A stretch of 64,000 bases of DNA from Ephemerocybe angulata (taxonomy: Eukaryota; Basidiomycota; Agaricomycetes; Agaricales; Psathyrellaceae). Shown here in pieces: positions 1 to 11,771 of the stretch. The stretch spans positions 2,790,001 to 2,854,000 of the forward strand of contig JAACJK010000001.1 in assembly GCA_013368325.1 (NCBI GenBank). The letters are read 5' to 3'. Position numbers and translations under genes: made by a program. The first letter of the stretch is position 1. The number at the start of each line of letters is the position of its first letter. The notes below the pieces were generated by a model that saw only the letters and a list, made by a program, of their open reading frames with translations, had not been told where the DNA came from and searched no databases.

Positions 1-936
1 GTTAGGGGACACGCGGAACAAAACAGAAGAAGGAACGCACATCGATGAAAGTACTGGGCTCAATTCCGATGGGGAATGTACCAACGTGCGCAAGCCTGCC
101 TTCAAACTCTACACCGTTGGGCATAGTCGGAAGGTTTAGGATTCGAGTGCAGGATGATAAGAAGTGGCGAGCATAATCATATGTGTGGAATCCAATCAGG
201 TCGCAGTAAAGCACCCCGAGAAGGATCTCGCGACGAACAGGAAGAATCCTGAAAGAAGATTAGTGTGAGAGAGTACTCCGGGCTCGGAACGCGTGAACAC
301 AAACCGGTAGATCTCGCTACTGGGAAATGGTGTGTGGAGGAAGTATCCGATCTTGACATTGGGGATGCGTTTGCTCGCCATGGTGAGTTCGAAGGGGATC
401 CCTTCCGTGATCTTGGAGAGCTCGTCGAGGGTGAGTTCCCCAAGGTTATCGCGTCCGTCGATCATGCCCCGCAGGAGCATAGGCAGCAGCATGAGATGGT
501 AATCCTGGACCCAGACCATCGAGCCGGGCTTAATGTGGTGTCTAACCGCGTCGGCGAACTGCATATTCGCCTGTCTGTACGCCAGCCAGTTCTCCTCGTC
601 AAAGTTCATCTCTCCCGGGTGGTAATGGAATAGCGGCCAGAGGATTGAATTCGAGAACCCGTTGTAGTGGCGGTCAGCTACGTCATCGTCCAGGTAGACG
701 GCCTGGCACGAATACTCGTCCCTGAGACGCCTGTCGACGATCGGCCTGTCCTTGTGAGGGATGAAGAAGCCTGGCCACCCGATCCAGGTGAAGTTGAGCG
801 ATTTCTTGAATCCGGAGAGGGCAGAGACGAGACCACCCGAGGACATCTTGAAGTGGTATTCGCCCTGGGCATCCTTGCTGATGGTGACGGGGAGACGGTT
901 GGAGATGACTATGAGATGCCCGCCTTCGGTAGCCAT
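1..936 (-). CDS. TPS1: Trehalose-6-phosphate synthase (UDP-forming), 5' part only
   Basis: GT20 enzyme that makes trehalose-6-phosphate from UDP-glucose and glucose-6-phosphate, in the cytosolic stress-sugar pathway. Exon 1 (936-305) begins MATEGGHLIVISNRLPVT and holds the N-terminal substrate loop (SSGGLVSALSG), WIGWPG, VWVQDYHLMLLP and FLHTPFPSSEIYR. A 56-nt intron (304-249) joins it to exon 2 (248-41), which reads ILPVRREILLGVLYCDLIGF and continues the Rossmann core. A second intron starts at 40 (GTGCGT) and runs off the window, so roughly the C-terminal half is missing. The ATG at 936 gives the canonical N-terminus; an in-frame ATG at 1059 would add about 40 unconserved residues. Motif-level identification is very firm. 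Confidence 0.95.
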
Positions 937-1238
937 GTCTTCAGATGGGAGTTGGGGAGACGATGCAGGAGCAGCAGCTGCAGTTAAGAGGGACGAGAAA
1001 ACTGGTGGCAGGGACCAAAAGCAGAAGATGGGAAGAAGATCAGGATCCGAGGGCTGCATCCACCGTCATCTTTGATCGCTAAAGTTGATCATCGTCATTT
1101 CCGATGTAACACCGGTAATCTAGATGAAAAGGCATCCCGGGTCTTCACGATTTCTGAGGTAGAAAACAACCATGTTCGAGGTACTAGCTACTACACATGC
1201 GAGATACCAAACTACAGCGGCAGATCTCCGGAAATCGT

Positions 1239-2280
1239 TTAATCGAAGAGTCCGAAGCCCTACACAAACGTGCGTTAGACTGTGTTCTGCAGATCCGCGA
1301 GTTGGAAAACATACCATGTCGTCGTCGGACTCCTCCTTCTCCTCCTCCTTCTCCTCAGCCTTGGGGGCATCGGAGGCAGCCTCAGTCGCAACGGGGGCAG
1401 CGACGGCGAAGGCCTCGGGGTTGGCAAGGTACTCCTTGACCTTCTCGGCGCCGTCGAAGGTGTACTCGGTGGCGAGGGAGAGGGCGAGCAAGTTCTTGTA
1501 AGCGTTGACAAGAACGTGGCTGACGGAGGCGATCGTGGGGTACTTGAGGGCCAAAGAGATGGCGGCAATGGTCTTGATACCGGACAAGAAGCGGTCAACA
1601 AGCTCCTGCTCGTCAATGTCGAGGACGGAAGGCGAGAAGATGTTTCCGCTGTCGAAGATTTGGATGACAGTCATTCCGTATGTGAAGGGAGAGATGTTCA
1701 ACATGTTGAGCAAAGTGGCTTCGGAAGGACCGACACGGGTGCCAGCAACGACGACACGGACATCAGAGACGATTTCGATGGTACCACGGGCAATCTTGGT
1801 GGGGATACCGAGAGCCTGGAAGAAAGAGGTCTTTCCGGGCTCCATACCGGTGTTACCAGCAGGGACGGTAACATCGACGGTGGCCAAAGCACCAGCACGG
1901 GCAGGGGCGGCGACCTTGTTGGCGACGATGAGGTCGCGGATGTCCTTGAGGTCATTGTCGGTGAAGACGAATCCGATGTTGCCCCTGACGTAGGGAAGGA
2001 GCTTCTCGAACTGGGGGTACTCGGAGAGGATGGAGCGGAGAGCACGGCGAACCATGGTGTTCTTTCCCATCAGGACGACACCCTTGCCTCGGAGGGAGAC
2101 ACGGATCTGGTGCATCTGGTTGGAACCGACATTGTCGACATTGACCAAGAAGATGGAGGCTAGGATATATCTTGTCAGTATTCATCTCATTGAAAGGGAG
2201 GTACGCGACATACGATACTTGTTGAGAAGCTCCTTGAGCTTCTCGAAGTAGATTTCCTTATCAGCGCGCGAGGCTCCCAT
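1239..2280 (-). CDS. RPP0: 60S acidic ribosomal protein P0
   Basis: Scaffold of the large-subunit GTPase stalk: binds 25S rRNA and P1/P2 dimers. There are three exons: 2280-2214 ([15 protein letters not shown]), 2159-1315 and 1259-1239. The splice joins give [20 protein letters not shown] and DDDMGFGLFD-stop. The N-terminal L10 rRNA-binding domain ([25 protein letters not shown]) is followed by the P0 insertion domain, an Ala-rich hinge, an acidic Glu/Asp stretch and the conserved GFGLFD tail bound by elongation factors. The predicted length of 310 aa matches the family. The last coding exon is tiny (21 nt including the stop) and is easily missed. Strong codon bias, as expected for a highly expressed ribosomal gene. 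Confidence 0.97.
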
Positions 2281-2787
2281 TGTGTCGTGTTTTTAACTGT
2301 CGCGATTATAAGAAACAGTAACTCTCGTGAGGATCTCTCGAAAACTTACAAGGTGTGTTTTGACAGGTAATTTAAGTGCCTCCCGATTGACCTCTGCGCC
2401 TGAAAATTGATTGTGTGAGGTGGGCAACGCACTTTAACGACAACATTACATACCTGGTAGTGCCAATGGATGTTTAAAGGTCACTTGTCCTGAGCGTATA
2501 CGAGCAGGAGAAGTTCGCCCGTCGATCTTTGCGTGTACATCGAGCGTGAGAAATTAAATAAGGTTCACATCAATTGCGTTTGGCCATCCGACCGGCATTT
2601 TCCGAAGGCGGCCGTGCGCCAAGCTGACAGCGAGCTCCCTTATTTTCCCGTTCTACTCGAATTCGTTCGTGCCTCGTCAGGCGTGGTCCCCAGGTCCGGG
2701 CGGTGTTGAAGGAAGAGAGAAGGAGCTGAAGTCCTCCAGCTCATTTATCTTGTTTCTGCCGAATCCTCTACTCGCCCAGCTGATGCA
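2281..2787. promoter_or_regulatory. Divergent promoter region between RPP0 and the PPR-like gene
   Basis: About 0.5 kb without a supported gene. It must hold the RPP0 promoter and 5' UTR (leftward) and that of the large PPR-like gene (rightward). No clear TATA box was seen. The first 200 bp on the RPP0 side may include a 5'-UTR intron, which is common for fungal ribosomal genes, but I could not prove one. Confidence 0.5.
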
Positions 2788-5700
2788 ATGGAATGTTGCG
2801 CTGGTGCCCCTCGTCATTCCATGTCTCTAGAGGATATGGTGCTTCCTACAGGTTTCTCAAACGGTGCGCATAACGTAACATAGCCTGCGCTCTTTGAATT
2901 TGAACCCTGGTTGCCCAGTTCCCCGCTCGTCGCGTCCAGTTTGACGAACCGCGCATACTCGGTGGCGTTAACGCACTCAAACGAGATTGGACAGCAGTGT
3001 GCCCTTGCCGAACCCAACCCCAATATAAATCTGGACCTATGCGAACAAGATATCCCGCCGTCCTCATCACGGTGCACCCCAGCAGCCAATCGACATTTCT
3101 CTATTCCAACCTCTGCCATTCGAAGGACTATCTCCAACCTTTCGCCAATATCCCAACGTGCCGCAAAAACCCGGGACGATGTGACGGAACTTATCGAACG
3201 ACTTCGCACCGAGGGCGCCGCAACAACTGGGTTTTCTGAACACGCTGTCGAGTCGTTGGTGTCATTGTACGAGTCTTGCCAAGCGAGCAATTCTTTAAAG
3301 AGCCTGACGGAGCAGGACTTTGAGGCCATGTTGAACATCTGTGGTACATACTCGTCGTCGGCTCGAGGACAGGCGGTTGGGGAGGGACTTGAAGGGGGGA
3401 TAGTGATGGCGAAGGGTTCAAAGGTGTACTGGGATTTCATTGAGGGGGTGGTTGAGGATAGGTGTCGCCTTATGGAAGTGCCGTTGTCGCAAATGGAACG
3501 TTATTGGAGGTTTAGAGGGGAAGTGTACCGGCTGCAGGCAAATGGAGGTTCGCAAGGTCAGTTCCTGGAAGCTCATTTGTTTCCGAATTCACAACTGACG
3601 TTCGACAGCCCGAGGCACGGTCCACCATATCTTGGAAGACTATGTCGCTGTGAATAACCTGTTCCAAGACGAAACCTTGCACCTTGCCTATTTTCAATCA
3701 ATCCTCTCCGTCGGCACCGACTCCGACGTTTTGCAATCCTCAGTTCACTTTTGTGACTATGTGGAAGCAACACAACAACCCTCAGCCATGCTCGCCGAAG
3801 TTTTCCTACAGTTCGTACTTGTTCTGGAGCATACCCTCCCGCCCCACCTTCGGCACCGACTTCTGACTGTTGCGGACGATGTTCTCTCGAAGTCGGGACA
3901 GACACATCGTGTCCAGCATCATCGTCGGCAGTCCCTCTCGAAGACACAACAAGGATTCTCACTGGCGACTTTATTGAAGAAGTTTACGAGCTTCGCGCCC
4001 CGTTCCTACCCAACGCAAGCGTTGGCCCCATTTGTGCGATCACGGGCATGGGCTCTGGAGCAGACGAAGGTTGCCTTGGGCTCTAGCCAACCTCTTGCCG
4101 TTAGATGGGGAAATCTACGTCTCCTTGCCAGGGCTATGCTCCCATCGAGTGTATATCAGCATTCACCTCCTGCGTCCGCCGACTCGACGTCAAGTTTGGG
4201 TTGGCAGACTATTCTGAACCTATCTCTTCTAGAGAACTCGATTACACGCGCCAACTCCACGCCTTCATCGACAACATCGAGCTCCCACGATATTCGGACT
4301 GTCGCCCATTCGCTTTGGAAGGACTGGATTAGGATCGACTCCCAATCCTGCCCCGTCGACGTCAAGCGCACAGTCATCTCGAGCTTCTTCAAGGCCGTCA
4401 ATTTCGCTAAAGATGAGTCCTTGCTGGAGGAATGCTCTCGATATTGTACTGCACATGGGTTATGGCCTGGGTCAGCCGACGATGCAACGCGTGCCCAAGC
4501 CCTCGGAACAGTAGCTGAGTACGTCCAAGCCTTGGGGAAGTGCCGGGGCTACCATTGGAGTCGCCGTCTCGATGAGGTGTCCCGCATCCTCCCCGACCCT
4601 GTTTCTCGGCAAGACATCGTCTCCTCCACCCTCCCACTTCTCTTGCCATCCGAGGTGGAGAAAGCCATTAGCCTCTTTGAGTTCGCCTCATCAACGGGCC
4701 TCCAGCTTTCTTCCAAGGCCCTCTTTCCCCTGACACTTTCCCTTGCCCAACGCCAGAGATGGAGCTTTGTCATCCCTCGCCTCTCCAGTGGGGAGTTTTC
4801 GGACCGTCAATCGGAAGCGATCCTCCTTACCATATTCCGTACTTTCCAAACGTCAAGACTGGAAATGATCAACTCTGGGCTCGCAGGTGCTCTGGGTGAA
4901 ATCATCTTGCGCACTTATTCCAAGATTCGGCCATCCCCCTCGTCCAAGTTTCCCGTCTTCTACTTCTTCCGTCTCCTCATTGCAGCCTGCCACGGAAAGC
5001 TCGCGGTTAGCACCATCAAGCGGGTTTGGTTTTGGGACCCGTCTTTCTTCACCCAGCGATGTATCCGCCGGTACCTTGTCCAGCTTGTCCATCACAGGTG
5101 CCCCGATGACGCCGTGGACTTGTTCAAAATGTGTCACCACCACTTCACCGTTCCACAGGTTGAGGACTGCCGCCGCAAGCTTATGACGGCGCTTGTGCAC
5201 GCCGGCGCAACTAGACACGCCCGAGTGGTTGCGAATTATGCTGCACCAACAACTGGAACCTTCCAGCAGACGTCGAGGGATAAGATGCTCAGGGTTCTCC
5301 TTAGGCGCTCCACACCCTGTCCCACTCCGCCTCCACGAAACAGGTACTGGAACAAGAACAACTTCTACAAGACGCAGCGGATCAGAAGTATCGTCAAACG
5401 CGCTACCGCACGTCCGACATACCAGCGCCAATTCGAAAGCCTCCATATCAAGGCGATCATGGCTGAAGATCCATCTCCATCCCCGGCTGACATACGAATG
5501 GCGGTGTCGCTGTTTGTCCGCCATGGCTATTCTCAGGAGGCTCGCATGTTGCTCGAGAGGACGAAGGGGAGCCTGGACGAGGAGACGAAGACCGCTATTG
5601 GGAACATCATCATCCACGGGTGGCTCTTCAAAGCCAGAGCACGACACGCTCGGGACGTTCGGCACCTCTTTTATTTGCAGGAGATCTTGGCGAGAGATTG

Positions 5701-6124
5701 TGGCTTTTCGCCTGATTTAACAACTGTGAACATCCTCTCCAAGGCTATAATCTCTCACGAAGCATATCATAACCCGGCTTCCCTCCGCCCCTTGTTCGAC
5801 TACTTCATACGGCGAGGTTACCCAGCTTACGGAAGCTCGCGTCGTGAACATGGTGTCCCTTTCGGGACGAGCGACGACTACTCGCCCCAGTGGTTGTTGC
5901 CTGACGTCTACCAGCCGATACACTTCCTAAAGCACGTCCAGCCACTGTATAAGACGTTCGTCAAGCATTTTCATCGGCATCAGGATCCGGAGGCCGCGAA
6001 AACGGTTATTGGGATTCTGAAGGTGGAGAAAATGGGGGATATGGAGAGGAGGGAGGCTCAAAGTCGGTCCAGGAGGATGGGGATCGTAAACAAACGGGCT
6101 AGAGAGCGTGGCGTAGAATACTAA
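2788..6124 (+). CDS. Large PPR-like helical-repeat protein, probably mitochondrial
   Basis: Predicted about 1,076 aa. The main exon is 3609-6124. It is joined to 2884-3547 by a 61-nt intron (3548-3608), giving YRLQANGARGTVHHILEDY with the frame kept. The 5' end is uncertain: the upstream frame opens without an ATG, and a small exon 2788-2838 spliced to 2884 keeps the frame. The protein is a long run of amphipathic helices without a catalytic motif. The region from about 5400 to 6050 reads like degenerate pentatricopeptide repeats (VSLFVRHGYSQEARMLLERT; LARDCGFSPDLTTVNILSKA; LRPLFDYFIRRGYPAY). Basic C-terminus (RSRRMGIVNKRARERGVEY). Fungal PPR proteins act in mitochondrial RNA maturation or translation, so that role is inferred from fold alone. 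Other alpha-solenoid families remain possible. Confidence 0.7.
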
Positions 6125-6347
6125 GTATTGTTATCGTGGTACTTCTCAGGAACCTTGAGCATTGTGACTCTGTAAGACTAAGTGTCAGGCTGTTGAGCTT
6201 TGGCACGGATGGGATATGTGGACATGGCAAAAAGCCGTTATTAAGTCGTAAGGACTTAATATTCAATGGTACGAAGTACAGGATACAACATACACCTAAG
6301 TATGTAGTAAAAGAGGAGATACATTGATCATGATGTGAATCAGGAGC

Positions 6348-8674
6348 TCATTCCTTTTCCTGGACCGTCGCTGGCGGTGTGTTCTTGGGCTCAATAACAT
6401 CACCGTGTTCGTCATGAGTAGCATCCCAATCTGCCAACTGATCATTGGGAACCTTGACCAAACGATTCGCCTGGGCACCATCTGGGAGCCTCTCGAGCAA
6501 CTGTCGAAGCGTGTAGCCGCCCCGCTTGGGGAGGAAGATGATATAAACCCAGTAGAAGATGCCCGAGACGGCCAAGCTAAAAAGACGCAAGGACGTAAGT
6601 TAGAATCAAGACACGACTGTGGAGAAGGCGAGAAATGATACGCACAATGCAAGACCAACTATACAGTAAGTCGCATAGAAGAAGCTGACATCTCCCGCGT
6701 AAATTCCGCCTTCTGGAGGAACCCAGGGTAGCACGAGAAGGTAAACGTTCACAGCCATCGTGAATACGAGAACCGCGTTCCATGCGATGAATTCCCCTCG
6801 GGGGGCACCGATTGCTATCCTGCGCTTGCGCACGAACCAGAGCCCCAGGGTGAGAAGGAACTTGAATACGTTCTCCGGGTAAGATTGGAGATTGACAACT
6901 GTAGAGCGGCGGAGTTAGGACGTGCGCCGAACAATGAAAAGTGAAGGAGGAAACGCACTGAAGTTGAAGGCATCTCCAGCGGGAGGGGCCAGAATGACGA
7001 TCACAGTGAAGGTCCATTTCAACAGGTATGGGCCGAGGGGGGTATTGAACGGGCGAGTGGAAGCCCAGAAGCGGGGGAAAGGAAGTACGCCTTGCCTATT
7101 AGAAGCCAGGCTCATGAGTTAACTATTACTGCACGGAATGGAAATGATATGAATACCACGGACCTTCCACACTCCCGAATGATACGAGAGGAGCCAATGA
7201 CCACGGCCAACAAGTTTCCGAAGCTACTGACGGCAACGAGAGCACTGAGAGCAGTAACGGCACGCGTGTTCCCGAAGACAGCGGTGAAGAAGAGACTGGC
7301 AGTCAACTCCTTGGATGTCCTGATGCTTTCCTTGGGAACTAAAGACATTGATGTTGGTTGAGCATACAACGGCAGCGAAGGTTTGGAAAGTCCGTACTGG
7401 CTGCGAAGTATGCAATGTTGGCAAAGAAGTAGAGGATAAATACGACTGTGAGACTGATGGGAGCATATCGCTTCATGGTCTTGACAGGATTCTACGGGGA
7501 TCTTTAGAGTGTGTTGAAAGTAGGATGCGACTTCGGGAAGCCCACCTTGATTTCGTTCATAACGGCGAATGCGTTCTCAAATCCAGAATAAGCGAAGTTA
7601 ACTTTCACGAGAGCAGTGGCCAATCCATTTCCGTTGGAGCTGGTGCCTGCAAATGCATTCCTGAAGTTTGCATGGGGATCTTCGACGCGGGTATGGCCAC
7701 CAAGCACGACCAGGCCGGTAATGGCGATGCTGAAAAGGGATAAAGTTTATTCGAGGCTTAAATTGAGGTCGACAGAGGCACTTACAAAACCAAGGTAGCC
7801 ACTTTTACGATACCAATGGCATTGGATAGACGAAGCGACCACTTTGTGCTGAGGATTCCGACTTATAAGAGTGGAAATTCAGTATAGAACTGAGTGGCCA
7901 AAACAGGAACTTACTGAGGATGATGACAGTATATGCTCCAACAGCCAACCCACGAACATTCCAAGTTTTCGCCTCCACGCCAGCAGCCACCAAGATATAC
8001 CTCGCCAGGACTAGGCACATATGGTTAGCTTGTATTATCGGGGTTTAACTGAACCTTCGGACCAATGGCATTGCTACTACTGAACGAGAGGAGGACGGAT
8101 TGCACGGCGAATGCGGTAGGCATCAGGAACCGTGGCCTGGGGTAGGCCTTTTCCAAGTACGCTACGTCGGCTCCAGAGCGATGAGGGAAGTATGAAGAGT
8201 ATTCCAGATAGACGGCGAGCAACGCTAGAACCTCTGTCAGAGTGACATACATCTTGAAGGTAGGAGTAGCAACTGACCTCCTGCGAATGCATAACCGATG
8301 ACCCAGAAGATTAAACTCAGTCCAATCGAACCGACGCCTACTAAGATAGAACCAGCTGGAAAGCGATAATATGAGGATCAATGCAATTACACGAGCTTTG
8401 TACGACTTACGAGTGGTGAACACTCCTGTTCCAATCATTTTGCTGACATTCTACAAAACTATGAACTCTTGTGAAGCGGTGAACAACTAGGGGAATTCAC
8501 CAGGAAGATAACGCTGACCCAGTCGACATGGTACCCCAGAGGGCTGACCTTCTCGACTGGCGCCCCGTCGGTGACTGCAGCATCCTCGTACGAGGGTAAC
8601 GAGTCATCAGAGACGTTTTCGATGCCTACAACATGCTTTTCATCCACGAACTTGTTGTCGTCGTTACTTCCCAT
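6348..8674 (-). CDS. Amino-acid permease of the APC superfamily (LAT/MUP1-like)
   Basis: Plasma-membrane amino-acid importer with roughly a dozen membrane segments, split into many short exons. Exon 1 (8674-8501) encodes a hydrophilic cytosolic N-terminus ending HVDWVSVIFL. It splices to 8450-8411 and then to an exon ending at 8355, giving NVSKMIGTGVFTTPGSILV, the unwound TM1 motif that identifies LAT-type permeases. Later segments include SGFENAFAVMNEIK, the TM6 region with its conserved Phe/Glu, then VPKESIRTSKELTASLFF, SALVAVSSFGNLLAVV and the final hydrophobic FYWVYIIFLPKRGGYTLR. The C-terminal tail is hydrophilic and ends at 6348. The closest described fungal relatives are MUP1/MUP3 methionine permeases; the substrate is not proven. 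A TATA-like AT stretch lies at about 8738-8746, 65 bp before the ATG. Not all exon borders were fixed. Confidence 0.88.
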
Positions 8675-9706
8675 GGCGAAGGAAGGTCAGCTAAAGGAGC
8701 GTAGGAGACGCCGAGTAATAGCCAGAAAGCATCGCACTTTATAAAATCAAGAAGCTTTGGAGTCTGTTTGGAGTATCCAGGCTGTGAGTGGACTAGGCAT
8801 TGCGCCATATTCGAAAGGAATCGCCCAAGAAGACTTCTTTGATTGAAGCACACGATGTGTATGAATTGAAACAGGCAGATCGGAGCGTCAGATAGGCGAT
8901 TATGGCACAATCTCTGGCGGTAATGCCCAAGAAGCTGAAGCACCATGTCGCCCAAAACAGCCAAGTGGAACTGTTATCACCTAGTCCCTAGGTCAGGAAA
9001 AGGCGCAATATTGTCGACAGCTCCATTTTCCATGCAGGATACAGGGCCCCTGGAACAAAACGCAACCATTGTATCCATTTTTGGCACACCAATGGCGACG
9101 CCATAGCCCGGTGTTTCGGCACCAGACAAGGTGTGTATGTAGATTGGTGCTAGGCCTCGTTTCTCAGCATCTGAAGGGAGCGTGACAGATGCAGATAGTG
9201 CCTTATCAGCCCTTAGAGCGCTTGGGAAACGAAATGACCCACCATGACATACAGTTGGTGATGCACTGAGCTCTAAGTTACTATCCAAATGGTCGCTTCT
9301 CCTTTCACCGAGTCGCGGAGGTTGTACAAGAAACTTTCGTGAAGGGAGCCATATGGCAGATAGTCGCGACGAAGAGCGGCGCTCTTCAGCCGTGCGCAGG
9401 ATTCAAGGAGACCACCATGCCCCATCGTCAACGTGAATAGCAACCAGGCTCGTTCAAGCGCCGTATGATCTCGAGCTTTGGCCAAGACTGCCACGGAGCT
9501 AATGGGACGCCCTCGTTAAGATACCTGCCCCAATGCGGTGTGAGTAGTAAGTAGATTTCTCGTCAAAGGGTTGCAAAAGGCTAGAGAGATGGTGGTGGTC
9601 GATACTTCAAGTTGGCGCAGATCGCCTCCGTCACAATGAGCGCGAGGATGATTTGTCAGCAAATGCGGTTCAGCGCGTCTGACGTGTTTCTTGTCTCCTC
9701 ACTGCT
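8675..9706. other. 1 kb intergenic region with weak ORFs only
   Basis: Upstream of the permease (leftward) and of the C3HC-finger gene (rightward), so it holds both promoters. On the minus strand two ORFs (9494-9273 and 9288-8977) can be joined only with a poor splice and show no recognisable domain. I do not call them genes, but a short lineage-specific gene cannot be excluded. Confidence 0.4.
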
Positions 9707-11732
9707 ATGGACCAGCCCACTACAACCCCTTCACAGAACCCTGAGCAAACTCGTGAAGATGCTCTGAGAGCGAAAAAGGTGATACTAGGATGCTTCTGGC
9801 TAAAGTTTCTAGCTCAATGGCCCGGATAGAGGAAACTAGAAGATGCTTTTCAAACATTGGATGACGCTGTTCAGGGTCCAAGAACACGGCCAACATTAGC
9901 AGGCGAACCCTCTGCGTTTAAGAAGACACACCTTTCTCGGTCAATATACACAACACTACAGAAATACGGGATCTCCAAGAGTTCAAAGTCCCAGTACGTC
10001 AGCCGCAATGGTCGAACCAGAACGCCAAATTCATTGTTGACGGTTCAGGTCCACACCAGCGCTCTTTCGGAGTAATACAGCTCCAGAACTCAGCGCAAAG
10101 ACACCCCACTTAACTGCAATCCTAAGTCGCGTAGCTACCAAGGCTAAGAACGCGTTCACATTCAAGTTCAATGGAGATTCACCCTCCGTATTACCTGGTT
10201 CTGCGGAGTATCGCCCCTCATCCCTACAGTCATTCCTTTCCCGACTTGAAACTTTCAAACTCTCTACATACTCGAACAAACCATCGAGTATAGACCCTGT
10301 TGCAGCCGCAAGATGCGGGTGGACGAACGACGGGAAGGATCGACTGGTTTGCGGTTTCTGCGGCGCCTCTTGGGTTTTGGCAGGAAGGGACGGAATGAGT
10401 AGAGAGGCCGGTACGTTGAACAGAACATGGTGGGACATTGCTTAGCTGACACCGATATCAGCCAACGCTTTAATTGAAAAGCAACGCCAAGGCCTAGTGG
10501 ACAACCACAAGAACGGGTGTCCCTGGAAGACTCGCCAGTGCGATGGTAAGCGCCCGTTGACAGACTCCGAATTACAGCCATTCACAATCATTCAAGCGTC
10601 CATATACTGCGTTCCACTCAAAACACCGACGGCTATGGTCAAGGATCTGAAGTCAAACGCAAAGACGCTCGAACCCTTTGTCAGCGACATTGCTATTCGC
10701 CACCCTTTGACGCCGAGTCAACTTTCGTCGCTCAAGAAGACCATGCTTTACGAAGAGTCTACCCATCCCTCAGAAGCGCCCTCGAAGGACGGCGATACTA
10801 ATGCGATGGACGTCGACGATCCCGTCGCTCCCACTATTCAGGTCAAGCAGCACCTGTCTGAAGCTGCCATCCTGGCTTCATTATTTGGGTGGAGTTTGGT
10901 CCTGCCATCCACATCAGCAACAAATCGTCACGTTTCTGCATCAGCGTCCATTTCAGCCTCGAGAGGGCCTTCAAGGCAACCAACGAGGCAGGGGACCCCA
11001 ATGATCTCTGCCTCCGCCTATCGGTCTATTTCAAGGCCTGGTACGCCGACAAGACAGGCCTCAGTCTCTCAGACTGAACACGAGCCAACCCCTCTCTTTA
11101 AGCTTCCTATGCATCTCTTCACGAAACGTGAAAATGCCTTGCTCCAATGTGAATTGTGTCAAAGGAGAGTCGGATTGTGGGCGTTCACACCTTTGAAACC
11201 AGAGGAGAGCGCAAGTCCGAGTGTTGGGGGAGCAGCAAATGGGAGCGAAGGCTCGACTCAGCCTTCCTCATCACCCACCAGACCTAAGAAACCAATCCCT
11301 CAACGCCAATTCGACCTTTTGAAGGAACATCGCTCCTATTGCCCATATGTCGTCAAATCTACCATTCTGCCAACCATCTCCACCTCCTCAGACCCCAAAA
11401 CTCGGTTGTCGCGCTCCAGCTCCTCGTTGTCGCATCGTAATGTGGCCACCGCCAGTGGCCCAATGGAAGGCTGGCGCGCGGTACTCTCCGTTGTTCTTCG
11501 CTTCGGCATGGCACAGAGACACAAGACGGAATATGATGTTTTTGGGCAGAATGACGCCAACACCGGTGAGGCCTCTGAACAATCGCAGGAGGCTGATAAT
11601 GTCAGGGATATGGTGGCAGGTGTCAAGGAACACGGAGTGAGTAGTATCTTTGATTCCTTTTTAGGCGCCAACTCTAACGCAATATTTCAGGGACGAGAGT
11701 TATTGAAGTACGTGAAGGGCCTTCTTGGATAG
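9707..11732 (+). CDS. C3HC zinc-finger protein, NIPA/Rsm1 (ZC3HC1) family
   Basis: Nuclear protein of the NIPA/Rsm1 family; relatives act at the nuclear basket, in mRNA export, or as an F-box-like cyclin-B1 adaptor. Six exons (9707-9778, 9830-9993, 10049-10410, 10462-10545, 10597-11636, 11691-11732) give 587 aa. The C3HC domain contains ARCGWTNDGKDRLVCGFCGASW, then a His/Cys cluster (NHKNGCPWKTRQCDASIYC), matching the family pattern CxxC...HxxxCxW. The C-terminal Rsm1-like half carries a second cluster (CELCQRRVGLWAF; HRSYCPYV; MEGWRAVLSVVL). Between them lies a Ser/Pro-rich disordered linker. Two introns (10546-10596 and 11637-11690) are multiples of three without stops, so an ORF finder reads through them; the splice sites and the family pattern show they are introns. 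Confidence 0.9.
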
Positions 11733-11771
11733 ATAGGATATAACAAGGATGATATGCGTTACATGGGTCGA

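Noticed and set aside
1282..2163. 293-codon ORF on the plus strand
   Set aside because: Exact antisense shadow of the ribosomal P0 coding exon; Gly/Asp/Glu-rich composition typical of reading strongly biased codons backwards.
4853..5665. 270-codon minus-strand ORF
   Set aside because: Antisense to the PPR-like main exon; no domain and no splice or start support.
8977..9494. Possible two-exon minus-strand gene
   Set aside because: The join keeps a frame only for a short distance with weak sites; no domain. Left as intergenic.
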